DNA of 27,248 nucleotides from Mucidula mucida (GCA_015501055.1 JADNYV010000459.1:1-27248); one strand, 5' to 3'; positions 8,925 through 18,955 are shown, numbered from the stretch's first letter. Numbers and translations are program-made. The notes: generated from the sequence alone by a model not told the origin.

Positions 8925-11013
8925 ATGTACCTACAGGTCGTATACTTAACCCTCAGTGCGTTTTCCAAGGATTTTTCTTCGTGGCGTTGTACTCATTTAA
9001 CATGCAGTCTATGTTGTTTGCTATGGATTCTACCGCCTGTATCTCTACCCGCGCTACTTTTCACCTCTTCGCTCCATCCCCGGGCCTCCCCTTGGATCCG
9101 TCATTGCAGGTCAATTCGGTGTCATGCTGCGGAATGAGGCTGGCATCCCCCAGCGAGAATGGGTCAAGACCCATGGACCCGTTGTCCGTGTGGTTGGCCC
9201 TGTGGGTATCGAAAGAGTGATCTTCACGAGCCAGGAGGCGCTGTCCAAGATTCTAGTGAACTCGGTTGATTATCCACGAGTCCGTTCCGCTTCTATGTAT
9301 CTCTTCAACTTGCTTATGATTCTTTAGCCCGGCTTTATGCGCAACCTTCTTGGGACTATTACGGGATTTGGGCTATTGACTTCTGAAGGCAAGGAGCACC
9401 GACAGATGAGACGTGCCGTGAATCCTGCTTTTGGGCTTCAGCAGCTTATACGTCGTAAGTCGACTTTCAAGATACTTTGAGACTAATCTAAAGTGCCTTT
9501 CCAGAGGTCGATATGTATTACGAGCCAATCGAAAGGTACCTGATACTCTAATGTACCAGCTGGTCTTACCGACGCCCAGCCTCATTGACATCGTCAAATC
9601 CCAAATCGATGCGGAGGTTAAACCCGGAAATGGCAAAGTTTTCCTCATGTATGAATGGGGTGCGTCGGCTCATGACCTTGATTCTATCGAGTTCCAACCT
9701 TCGTTGTAGTCGGCAAAGTGACGTTGGACATAATTTGTTCAACTGCTTTTGGTTACAGTACAGACTCCTTACGCAACCCGCACAACGAGTTGGCACAAGC
9801 CTACGCGGGACTCGTCAATGTCCATTCTGGTCGGAAACTTGCGATTGGGCTAGCAATTCACGCTCTGCCTGGCGCGACGCGTCTCTTCGCGTCGGAATGG
9901 ATGTATAGACGCCGTTGGATTCTTCGTCAGATTCCATTTCTCAGTGTGTGGGTCACTCTTCGAACATATCACGTCTGATGTGCTGCAAACAGAATTTACT
10001 GAGACCATGATGGACTGCATGCGCCGTATCAAGGCTGTGTCCGCAAAGCTTCTTGTACAAAAGATTTCTGACGCCTCTACGGTATCTGACATCGAGTCAA
10101 AGAAGGATATTATGTCCATCCTTTTACGTGCAAGAATGTCAGGTGGCGAGAAGGACAACGATGGATATATGCTGAGCGATCAAGCAATGATGAGCCAGGT
10201 GTTGACTTTCTTAGCCGCTGGACATGAAACGACGGCCAGTGGAGTTTCGTGGGTCTGCCTTCCTCAACTGTAAAATTGTGATTGCTTGCTCATGGCTGGC
10301 CTTGAAGACCCTCTGGTTATTGGCGAGCAATCCCGAAGCGCAAACCAAGCTCCGACAAGAGGTCAAGCCCGTCTTTGAACAACTCAACGGCCGTCCAGAC
10401 TACAAGGCTCTCAAGGATATGCAATGGCTCGACGCTGTCGTGTGCGAGTTCATTGTTTCTCCTTATTGTCTCCCGCCTGATCTTCCTGTAGCATGGAATC
10501 CCTGCGCATCCTCCCTCCCGTTCCAATGACCATCAGGTGCGCAAACAAGACGGACTACATCGACGGCACGCTCATACCGAAGGGGACTCTCCTATACATC
10601 CCTATCCGCGTCGTAAACACGTTGACGACGGTCTGGGGAGAGGATGCGGAGGAGTTCAATCCGATGCGTTGGATGGATCCAGGAATGGTCGGGAAAGGGA
10701 GGATGTTGACGTTTTTGGAGGGCCCGCATGGGTGCATCGGGAAGACGATGGCGGTGATGGAGATGAAGGCGATAATTGGGTTAGTTTCAATGAAGTCTTT
10801 CTTCCAAGGGACGAACATTGACGTCTTGTTTCCTTTCAGAGCGTTGATCGCCAAGTTTGAGTTCACGCCTGGAGTCGAGGGACAGGTTGCTGTCCCGATT
10901 GCTGCAGCCACGATGAGTGCGTTTGAATGAACTCAAACCCGTCGCGGTTGACTGATTCGTTCTCTTTAGAGCCAAAGGATAGTATGCCGTTGAGAGTCCG
11001 GCGTGTATCATAA
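8925..11013 (+). CDS. Cytochrome P450 monooxygenase, eleven exons
   Basis: Exons are 8925-8955, 9008-9279, 9328-9454, 9505-9535, 9580-9659, 9710-9943, 9993-10252, 10308-10441, 10492-10779, 10840-10916 and 10970-11013, giving 525 residues, the usual P450 length. The N-terminus is a short hydrophobic membrane anchor (MYLQVVYLTLIYVV) followed by a proline hinge (SIPGPPLGS). The I-helix motif AGHETT lies at 334-339, the K-helix E-x-x-R at 392-395, FNPMRW at 445-450 and the haem-binding FLEGPHGCIG at 464-473 with Cys471 as haem ligand. His469 replaces the common Arg of this loop. The enzyme should be an endoplasmic-reticulum monooxygenase needing a P450 reductase; the substrate cannot be told. Exons 1 and 4 are only 31 bp each. 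The last exon restores the conserved end MKPKDSMPLRVRRVS; without it the frame stops at 10930. All junctions keep one frame. Confidence 0.93.
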
Positions 11014-11210
11014 GTGTGTCTTTGTCAATGAACTGCCCTCAAACTTTTAGCGACGACAAATGAGTGTTTAGCGCCTAATTGTACCGCTCATTGATGCTCG
11101 TGACATTGCAATCAAGGTTCTCCCGGGGGCAGCCTCATGTCTGCGCTCAGTCCCCACTTTCTCACCCACACTTCCCTATTTTCTCTCACGCGATCTTTCC
11201 CACAACGAGC

Positions 11211-12719
11211 ATGCCCTCGTTTTCTTGCGCTCGCTCTGCATGTGCGGGGTGGACCTTCACCTCGGAGAGAGCGCTTAACGAGCACTGGGAAGAATCGCCG
11301 GACCATCCGTATTGCAAGATGTGCTGCCTGCGGTTATCCACCGAAGCAAAGCTAGACTATCATAACCACTCACAACACCCGTACTGTGGTGAGGACGATC
11401 GCCATTTCGGATCGAAGGAGGCGTTTGTGCAACACTGCAAAGCTAAGCATAGCGCCAGGTTCTGTGTTGATTGTGAGGCGTTGTTTGGGAGTGAAGCGGA
11501 TCGTCGCGAAGTGAGCACGTTCACTGCTTGATCGTTGGGAAGGCAGTATTGACGGTGGGCGAAGCATTATTTTGACAGCGACAAGCATGCGGCTTGCAAT
11601 ATCTGCAGGAAGGGCTTTCGGTCCGATGACAACCTGATTGCGCATTTCAAGTCGAAGGCGAATGAAGGACATTATATTTGCACCCTATCAACCTGTGCTC
11701 AGAGTATATTTGAGAGTGCGGAAAGTCTGCTTGATGTAAGTCGATTACGTGCTGTATCTACGCTTGATGACTGATCGCAGTATCAGCATTATGTTCGACA
11801 TGCCAGCGCGCACTTTTATTGTGTTGAGTGCAAGACCAAGTTTGCTCATGATTATGCTATCGAGCAGGTTCGTCCGTAAGGCTCTCATCGAACGACCTGA
11901 ATGTTGGTTCTTCAGCACATGAATGCCGCTGCTGCTCACAAAACGTTGACTCACGACGATTCGACGAATGAAGGGTTCTACTGTACACCCTGCCAGCGCT
12001 CGTTCTCTAGTGAGTTCAACAAGCGCCGACACCTCGCGACCAACACGAGGCACAACTATTGCTTCCAGTGCTCTAAAGATTTTGAGAGCGAGCGTGCCCT
12101 CGAAGTGGTACGTACGCACGCACTGGGAGACTGCGAATATTCTGAATGTCATCCAGCACAAAAAGTCCTTTGCACACAAACCACGCGATATCGCGTGTCC
12201 ATGCGGCTGTGACAAGGCGTTCAAGCTGCGATCTAGCGTCCTAGCCCATCTCGCGTCGGGCCAGTGCGCCAACTCGCCCGGGGTTGGAAGGCGCGAAGTC
12301 AATGCGTCTGCGTGTTCAGCTGGTATTCCCGGTGTTATCCCGAATCCGACTGGTGGCACTTATGAAAGGAATTGGCCTACGGTTGCGTCTGAGCGTTCCT
12401 ATAACTCTGCAAAGAGGGCGTATGAGTGTTTCTTATGTGAGAAGGAATTCCGTCTCCTCGATTCTTTGAATCAACACCTTACTTCTGGGGCGCACGAACG
12501 GGCGCAGTATCGGTTAGTAGTAGCATATGAATGACAATTGACTCGCCCCTGATGCATGGTACTAGGTGCACGACTAAGCGCTGTGGGCAAGAGTTCAGAG
12601 GACTTTCGGATTACGTTCGACACCTTGAAGACGAGGTATCGTCTGATAAAGACAAGTTCAGAAGGTTGAAGCAGATGTCTGGTAGTTGGACACAGAGGAT
12701 TATGGATAATTTGGGATGA
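11211..12719 (+). CDS. Multi-C2H2 zinc finger protein, six exons
   Basis: Exons are 11211-11510, 11565-11735, 11781-11867, 11916-12107, 12157-12512 and 12566-12719, giving 419 residues. About ten C2H2-like fingers follow one another, with C-x2-C or C-x4-C, about 12 residues, then His-x3-to-6-His: for example CVDCEALFGSEADRREH, CNICRKGFRSDDNLIAH, CVECKTKFAHDYAIEQH, CFQCSKDFESERALEVH, CFLCEKEFRLLDSLNQH and CTTKRCGQEFRGLSDYVRH. A Ser/Pro-rich spacer of about 50 residues separates the last two fingers from the rest. The role is unknown; nucleic acid or protein binding is likely. The first four introns are all phase 0, and three of them lie immediately before the first zinc-binding His of a finger. 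The first intron must use an AAG acceptor at 11562-11564, since the earlier CAG at 11544-11546 would bring in a stop at once. No nuclear signal is obvious. Confidence 0.85.
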
Positions 12720-13556
12720 AGGGCCAGAGGGTACTGTATGGAATATTTGCCACTGATGTACTACTGTAAGTAGAAGGAAAGAATGAACAATTCATGTCTA
12801 TTTTCGTGGTCCTGACGGATTCCTTATTTATACTCTACTACTGTAAGCTGTCTTGATCGTAATAGTATCGGCATAGTTGACGCTGCTGTCGCCGCCGTGC
12901 CGCCGGCGCCATACAAGATATCGTACGCGAGTACTGAAAAGAATTATGACGATTAGCCGCGTGGCTTGCGTTAGAGTGTAGAGTTTGCGGAGGGGATGAC
13001 GTTCCCCCGTTACTTTTCATCTGTCGCGATCTGCCAAACCTCGAAACGAGCTAATCTCGCTGATATACCTCCATCCGACCACGGCGATTGAAGGATGGAT
13101 ACTTCGGGCCACCCTCGCGCTCGCAAAAAATAGACCCGATGTCGGGGGGTAAGTTGGCGTCGGGGGTCCGACGGGTTTCCTGGTGCGCTGAACCTCCAAG
13201 GAGCTCCGCCGCGCTCGAGTCGTTAAAGTTGAGCCTGATTGTCTGCGGTGTCCCAAGATTGTAGTAAGGCGACGAAATCGCCAATACGGTCGCGAGTAGA
13301 TTTATGGTCGTTCACGACAGCCCATGAGAAATTCAGCGCCATCGTCGTCGATTTAGTCTTTCCCGATGATCAATAAATCCGAGAGCCCGTCGAATGCAAT
13401 CTAATAAAATCTTCGCCTCCTCGGTAACTCGAGCGATACACGGGCTCGATCCGAGTCATGTCTGTCAGGACTCAGACTCAGTATCGTCGCGGAGTAAGTA
13501 TCCTAAACGGGAATTTGAGTCTTTTGAGCGGGGGTATTAATGTTGAGTGCACTGTC
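12720..13556. other. Intergenic, no gene supported
   Basis: This is the 3' flank of the zinc finger gene followed by sequence in which no gene can be defended. Minus-strand frames at 13017-13284 and a short one starting near 13342 have a faintly coding look but share no motif and cannot be joined by convincing splice sites. They may be decayed coding sequence. Confidence 0.45.
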
Positions 13557-13963
13557 ACGGTGGCGCAGCTGCGTATTAGTGGGAAGTCCATCACCTTCAG
13601 AGTGGTACTACAGCATCTGAAATGGCATGAGAGTGTAAGAAGTTACAAGTTCTGCGTCCTTGGGCGAATATCGGCGCGCCACGCTGCTGTTAATGTCCAG
13701 GGTAGTAGGTTTTGATGCACCGATTGTTTACTGTTGATTACATCGAGACGGTGTAGTGCGTAGGTTTAGATACCAATATCTAAAACTTTCACGTGGTTGG
13801 GCTTTTGTATGGGTGGCGGGACTACGGCAGGATGATGGCAGCAAGACGCGCGGCGCGCGCCGGTATCTAATTCGTAGCTAACACTGACGGCTTCAGAAAT
13901 TTAGTCTTTTGTGGGGTCCGGAGTTCGTATCGATACTGTTGACAGGTTTACTGCGCCACTTTA
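13557..13963. mobile_element. Probable remnant of a small inverted-repeat (MITE-like) element, copy 1
   Basis: The right end (TA at 13962-13963, then, on the minus strand, AAGTGGCGCAGTAAACC) matches the ends of the element at 17487-17660. A possible left end with GGTGGCGCAG is at 13559-13568, but it is not next to a clear TA, so the left border is uncertain; 13697 is an alternative. Two inner landmarks are shared with copy 2 at the same distances from that end: TATCGATAC about 30-40 bases in and GTCAGTGTTA about 75 bases in. A small hairpin (tttagata/tatctaaa, 13765-13784) and a GC-rich palindromic run near 13850 lie inside. Confidence 0.4.
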
Positions 13964-13980
13964 GGAGGTTGTTGAAACTC

Positions 13981-13985
13981 AAAAA
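13981..13985 (-). terminator. Pol III terminator of tRNA-Leu(CAG)
   Basis: On the minus strand a run of five T lies 25-29 bases after the tRNA 3' end, suitable for RNA polymerase III termination. Confidence 0.6.
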
Positions 13986-14009
13986 GCATTCAGCTGATAT
14001 AGAATATAT

Positions 14010-14098
14010 GACAACTGTGAGATTCGAACTCACGCCCTTTCGGACTAGATGATCTCTATGACCTGATTCTAGCGCCTTAACCGCTCGGCCAAGTTGCC
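14010..14098 (-). tRNA. tRNA-Leu (anticodon CAG) with an 11-base intron
   Basis: On the minus strand the 89-base gene begins GGCAACTTGGCCGAGCGG and ends with the complementary AGTTGTC (one G-U pair in the acceptor stem). The D arm and A box (TGGCCGAGCGGTTAAGG), a long variable arm typical of class II tRNAs and the T loop GTTCGAATC (B box) are present. The anticodon stem CTAGA/TCTAG holds loop AT-CAG-G...A, with an intron at 14051-14061 placed one base after the anticodon, the standard eukaryotic position. It reads CUG as leucine, so the organism does not show the CUG-Ser reassignment. Confidence 0.95.
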
Positions 14099-15337
14099 AT
14101 GCATGCTTGGAAGAGCTCGCCCAATTCTTATACCTGTACTTGTATAGGTTCGCATGCTGCATAAAGCTCGAATTCCAGTAGTACAGACAGAGATACTGAT
14201 ACGCCGATGCGTTTTGGTGCACCGCCAGGTATATCACTGAAGCACATTATATTGGCTTACCTAGGCAATCCCGCGACTGTCGCTGCTATCTATGTATAGC
14301 GCGGAAAGGTTCCAGGTGCCTGGAGGACATTTACCGAAAATCGAGCTAGACGACGTGTAACGCGGACCCGTAAATCCACCGGTGACCACGAATCCAGGAG
14401 CTTCGAGGTTTCAGCCTGATCCCAATTCTCCGCATTTGCCCTGGGCACTCGAGTCCGCCCGTGACGAGGGCGGGGAAATTTGTATTGAATATCTGTAGTT
14501 CGCGATGTTGATGGTGGTGATGTACAAACTCAGACCGAGGCGCCGGGAAGAGCGGGGTTGGTTGAATGAGGAAGGCAAGTGAATGTAGACCGCTCTGGAT
14601 TGGAGAAGACGAAGCTCGAGAAAGAGGGGAATCAATTACTATTGGAGACATTCGGGTGTGGCAGCGAATAACGTGAAGTTGGGGTCTAGCATGTGTTTCC
14701 CCGCGTCGTTCAGCACAGATTCCGTTTCCCCAGATGTGGACCCCCACATAGCCATCAGCGGTGTGCCATCATCACGTACAGTATGGTTATGAGGGCAGGA
14801 AGCAGCGGCATGGCAGCGGGCATACTTCCATCTCTGAGTTCGAGGCCAGCTGAGCCCCGTTCTATAGTACTCTGGATTCAAAGCATGCTTCTGAGCGGAG
14901 CGGCGAGTCGCGTCGTTGCATCAACACGTCCAAGTCCAGATGCCGGGCCGTAATCAGTATCACGGCCGAAAATCACAGGAGTCGGCATGGACGGAAGCAA
15001 GATAAAGAGACGTGCCGATGGGTGGCATGACCTGGGGAACCGACGCGACAGCGTTCAACAAGTATTGAATAACGATCGAGGTGAGCTGAACAATTTGTAG
15101 CGGTGTCTGCTGACCTGGGGTAATCGGAAGGGGTACCAAGGAATTTGTAGGGGGAAGGAGGTCCAGCAAAGCGTCCGAGAGAATCCGGCCCTATGAACGG
15201 AGATAGACGCGAACTGGGTAGGGCACGAACGAGGGCAAGACAGGGTCAAGACCGGCGTGGATGAGGTGGTACAGGTGATTCTGCTCTAGACTATAGATAA
15301 AGTACGTTGCCAGGCCGCAATTCATGGGCACTTGGCA
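14099..15337. other. Intergenic; possible decayed coding sequence near its right end
   Basis: Apart from the candidate pseudogene listed separately, the frames on both strands between 14346 and 14953 have no recognisable domain and overlap each other. They are not reported as genes. Confidence 0.5.
14960..15325 (-). pseudogene. Possible decayed gene with one in-frame TAG
   Basis: From an ATG at 15325 the minus strand reads 44 residues (start MNCGLATYFIYSLEQNH, end PYPVRVYLRS), then TAG at about 15191-15193, and then continues in the same frame for 76 more residues (LLDLLPPTNSLVPLPITPG, later NAVASVPQVMPP) to a stop at 14960. Both halves have a hydrophobic, protein-like composition and the frame is unbroken except for the TAG. 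No intron with good signals removes it. I do not recognise the family. It might instead be chance reading of the creA upstream region. Confidence 0.25.
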
Positions 15338-15400
15338 CCCCACTTTGTCAGAGAACAAAGGTGGAGTTTCTACGCGGGGAAAGGCTGCTCCGCTGCGGGG
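15338..15400. promoter_or_regulatory. Cluster of CreA/Mig1 consensus sites upstream of creA
   Basis: Five matches to the CreA site SYGGRG lie within 63 bases: CCCCAC at 15338 (minus), GTGGAG at 15361, GCGGGG at 15374, CTCCGC at 15388 (minus) and GCGGGG at 15395. A further CCCCAG (minus) is at 15504. About one match per 256 bp is expected on both strands in random sequence. The cluster ends 155 bp before the creA ATG. Paired close sites are the form that CreA proteins are known to use. Confidence 0.55.
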
Positions 15401-15555
15401 ACGGACCGGAACGGGAAGGGAAAGATATCACGCCGAAAAAAGATCGGCGCATGGAAAAGGAAGGTCCCTGCTTGCTCTTGTCTTTGTTACCACCACCATC
15501 CGTCCCCAGTCTGACGGACAGTCATCATTGTCTCAAACATTGACAACGCTGGACG

Positions 15556-16890
15556 ATGCACGAGAAAGTCGTGCCGAGGCCCTACAAATGCCCATACCCT
15601 CTTTGCGGGCGCGCGTTCAGCCGCCTCGAGCACCAGACTCGCCATATCAGAACTCACACTGGCGAGAAACCCTTTGTCTGCGCCTTTGTAGGCTGCGAGA
15701 AACGCTTTTCTCGCAGCGACGAGCTTACACGCCATTCGCGCATTCATAACAATGCTCCTACGCCTGCCGTTACCGCTAATAGCGCAAACGCAGAGCGCAA
15801 GGAGACAAGGATCAAGAAGAAGGCAAGAAGTCGGGCGGGCAGCGATGATGAGGTGTGTATTTGCCGATTCTAATCGATGTCCATATGGTTGATTTGATTT
15901 TTCCTCAAGGATTATGCGCGACCCACGGCAGTCGGTTCCTATGATGTGCCTCATTCCAGGCGGAGCACGCCTTTCACCACACTTTCGAGTGTCGCGATGG
16001 ACGAGTTGTATGCATTGGAAAGGGAGGAAGCCTTGCGCCGTGCTGAATACGAGGCGCGCCACGCTGATGCACTGCGGAGGGCGGAATACCAGTCTAGAAC
16101 GGTGGAGACCCCATTCTCGTTCAGGATGAGCAAGAGCGCGACCACGTCACCCACTACAGAGATGCACGGTAATGGTTATTTTGGTATCTCCAATGCCCGC
16201 GACGACGACGACGAGCCTTTGCATACGGAACAACGCAAGATCACCCGTCGGTTGTCTGGTCCCGCGTGGCAGATGACACCGTTTGAGCACCACCACTCGA
16301 ACAATTACCACATGCATCATGACCGCCACCACCCATACCATCGCCCGCACAGCCCTTCGCCACAATCGAGTGATTCCGATGGCCCGCATGTACCTCATTA
16401 TTCTTCCAGTCTCCGCACCAGCGCTACACATACCCCAAGCACATCTCCATTTCTCGGCCCGCTTCGCTCTCTCCAGCTGCACAGCGCAGATCCGTCTCGC
16501 GCTCCCAGTCCCACACTTATGTTACCGCCGCCGAGCATACCGCACCATAGTTCCGGCACTCCGCCTAGTAGCCGAAGTCGCAGTGGTTCTCCTCCCCACA
16601 GTAACAACCATCACCATGTGCATCATCATCTAGCCCATTCAGTTCGGATGGCGTTTGGCATGACTCCGATACACGGGAGTAGCCACCAAACTCATCCTCA
16701 TGCGTATTCCCATCCTCCACCTAGTACGCCTAGTACACCGGATTCGAGCACTAGCAGTTTACACACGCCTATCACGCTTGCGCCACTAAAGATTGGCGAC
16801 GATGAGGGCGAGGATATCAAGAAGGGCGAAGAGTTGCCCGGCTTCAGTCTCTTTGAGGCCGCTGTACGCGGCGAGGGCGGAGCATGGTAG
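15556..16890 (+). CDS. creA: Carbon catabolite repressor CreA/Mig1-type zinc finger protein
   Basis: Exons are 15556-15852 and 15910-16890 with one 57-bp intron, giving 425 residues. Two adjacent C2H2 fingers start almost at the N-terminus: Cys12, Cys17, His30 and His34, then Cys42, Cys47, His60 and His64. Their recognition helices (RLEHQTR and RSDELTR) and the linker HTGEKPF are those of CreA/Mig1, which bind SYGGRG sites and repress genes for alternative carbon sources when glucose is present. A basic stretch (RIKKKARSR) after the fingers may help nuclear import. The rest is low-complexity: a His-rich part around residues 226-246, then long Ser/Pro/His-rich segments and an acidic end ([13 protein letters not shown]). 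The start is sure, as a stop lies in frame 15 bases upstream. A cluster of SYGGRG sites in its own upstream region suggests autoregulation. Confidence 0.95.
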
Positions 16891-17322
16891 ATGTCAGATT
16901 GGGTTTTTGATTTTATGATTTACAGTATTTTTTTTCGTTTTCCTGCTTTGAGGACTCTCTCTCTCTTCAACACAATTGTATCCACCACCCTCCCCGCTCA
17001 TGACCACTTGATACCATCTATAGAGATAGAACATACATAGACTATACTATTTATTTGAGAGCTGTTCCAAGTTCGTTCGAGGTATATATTTGTTGTGCTT
17101 CTAATACACCCTTCTCGGTTTCTGTGGTTCCATGAATGGCTGAGACGGTTGGACGCGACTGGAATGTAAGCGACTTTGCTACATCGACGTACGTGGATCT
17201 GTGTGGAGGCGGAGGTGGGGAATTCAATAGGTTTCTTGGGGTATCAAGGGAAGGCCATCGATGGGATGTGAGAGTTATTCGAGGGCTGTTGATCCAGGTA
17301 GCGCAGTTGATCTCAACGGCAC
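16891..17322. other. Intergenic, creA 3' flank
   Basis: A T-rich run follows the creA stop, then AT-rich sequence. The small open frame at 17136-17327 shows no motif and runs into the tRNA gene. No gene is reported. Confidence 0.6.
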
Positions 17323-17423
17323 GGTGAGGTGGCCGAGCGGTCTAAGGCGCCAGACTAAGGTTTAGGTGGCGATCACGATTGTATCTGGTCCGAAAGGGCA
17401 TGGGTTCGAATCCCATCCTCATC
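17323..17423 (+). tRNA. tRNA-Leu (anticodon AAG) with a 22-base intron
   Basis: The 101-base gene begins GGTGAGGTGGCCGAGCGG and closes with CCTCATC (one G-U pair in the acceptor stem). The anticodon stem CCAGA/TCTGG encloses CT-AAG-G and, after an intron at 17361-17382, A. The long variable arm (TCCGAAAGGGCA region) and the T loop GGTTCGAATCC are present. A34 would be edited to inosine and read CUU/CUC. Intron position is the normal one after base 37. Confidence 0.95.
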
Positions 17424-17446
17424 AATATTGGTTTCTATGATTGTTC

Positions 17447-17451
17447 TTTTT
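17447..17451 (+). terminator. Pol III terminator of tRNA-Leu(AAG)
   Basis: A run of five T starts 24 bases after the tRNA 3' end, much like the spacing at the other tRNA-Leu gene. Confidence 0.6.
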
Positions 17452-17486
17452 ATGCTTTTATACCCAATAGTGCTAAGGATCCTCAA

Positions 17487-17660
17487 TAGGGTGGCGCTGT
17501 AAACCTCCCGGGGTGTCAGTAACGTTATCGATACCGGTCTCAGGAGGCTCAGGTTTTGAAACTGTCAGTGTTAATAATGGTTTTGATACAGTATCAATAC
17601 CGTTGAATACCACAGTAAACTCAAGAGGTATCAAAACCAAGGTTTTACTGCGCCACCCTA
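17487..17660. mobile_element. Small TA-flanked inverted-repeat (MITE-like) element, copy 2
   Basis: The left end TAGGGTGGCGCTGTAAACC (from 17487) and the complement of the right end, TAGGGTGGCGCAGTAAAACC (ending 17660), match at all but one substitution and one inserted base. TA at both borders fits the TA target duplication of Tc1/mariner-type elements. The 174-bp element carries no coding frame, so it would be non-autonomous. Its interior shows repeated GATAC/GTATC-type words. It shares end sequence and two inner landmarks with copy 1 at 13557-13963. Confidence 0.6.
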
Positions 17661-18955
17661 GGCAATGGGTACGTCAATGTGCGTTCCAGCCTTTGGAGTC
17701 TGGACACATTGAATAAGTTTCTGGTAATCCCCCCGTGTAATGGATACAATGGCGACATGTCGCGTACTACCAACAGATTCTAAGACTTGTGAGGACAGTG
17801 CATTGGACTCCGGACGGGCTGAATCACACTGGTGACTGCTCTTCCCGCGGCGTTGTGGACATACCCAATGGAGTCCCGTTTGCTCAAGCATACGCTTACA
17901 CGAGGTGCTTCTCGCGCCGGGATATTGGAGCAGACTTGTATGAGACGTCAGAGGTAGTACGAAGGAGTATTCATTGATTCAGATAATAAAAAAATATGCA
18001 TTCTACTTACTCGTACGGGTAGTTTGCGTGCTGGCAGTGGACAACGAGACGCGATGGCAAGATTAGTGCATTGCAAGTTGGTTCGGCAAATGAGACACAG
18101 AGGACAATCCAGAACCAGAGCATTAGCCAGACAAAGAGCTACCGCTAGGAGTAAGCCTCAGTAGACGCTGCAGATTCGCTTATGGAAAGAAATCCGAAGT
18201 CAGGAGCACGTGACCGTCCGATTTTCCTTCCGAATCCCACTGTCGCGCCGACTCCATTCTAATTTCTCGTTCCAATGGCCGCAAACGACCTCCTCCAAAA
18301 CCCTTCAGGACACATTTGCATCTTCCGCTCATTTTCTTCTCCCATCTACCCCAATACGACGAGGAAATCCAGCAGACATTCGGATGGAACAGAAACAGTG
18401 CCAAAGATCGACTGCCAAACTTGTCTTCTACTATCTTACCGTGGTAATTACTCATTCAGACTAGCAATTCACTTACAGAGCACGGACCTATATCTTGACA
18501 TGCACCAGACCATCTTTACCCACGCATGTCTAACTAGCTACGCTTTAAAGGGCTTGCCGAGTGCTTGCCAGTGACACGAGATCAAACATGAGCCAGAAAG
18601 AAGATGGGTATTTGGCGATGTCGAACTCCAAGGGCTACAGCCTGGAGCGAGGACTATATCTGTCGTAACGTTCCCGTGGTTGCACCTTGAACAGCCTCTC
18701 CGACCTTCTGTAAAACCTCCAGAGTTTACCGAAGTTTGGACAGATCATCATCCTAGTTGAGAATTGGGAATTCTCCATTGCTGTTAACCTTTGTCTCGTG
18801 TGCTTTGTATCGCAACCTCCGTTGGCGGGCGCTTAAAAGAACCCTTTGATTGCGTCCGACCCGCTTCCTCGTGTAAGTAACGCCAGTTATCGTTTCCTTT
18901 GTTGACTGCGTTCTGACTTATACGCGTAGCCATACGTTCAGATTTCCCACCAACC
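17661..18955. other. Intergenic, no gene seen
   Basis: The open frames here are under 100 codons and lack motifs. The last few hundred bases are the upstream region of the large helicase gene, with pyrimidine-rich sequence near 18860-18950. Confidence 0.5.

Noticed and set aside
11745..12359. Minus-strand frame of 204 codons
   Set aside because: It lies wholly opposite exons of the C2H2 gene, which has clear fingers and splice sites.
13765..13784. Small AT hairpin as a separate regulatory site
   Set aside because: It falls inside the inverted-repeat element remnant and is better explained as part of it.
15487..16062. Minus-strand frame of 191 codons
   Set aside because: It lies opposite the creA zinc fingers and intron, has no motif of its own and reflects codon bias of the real gene.
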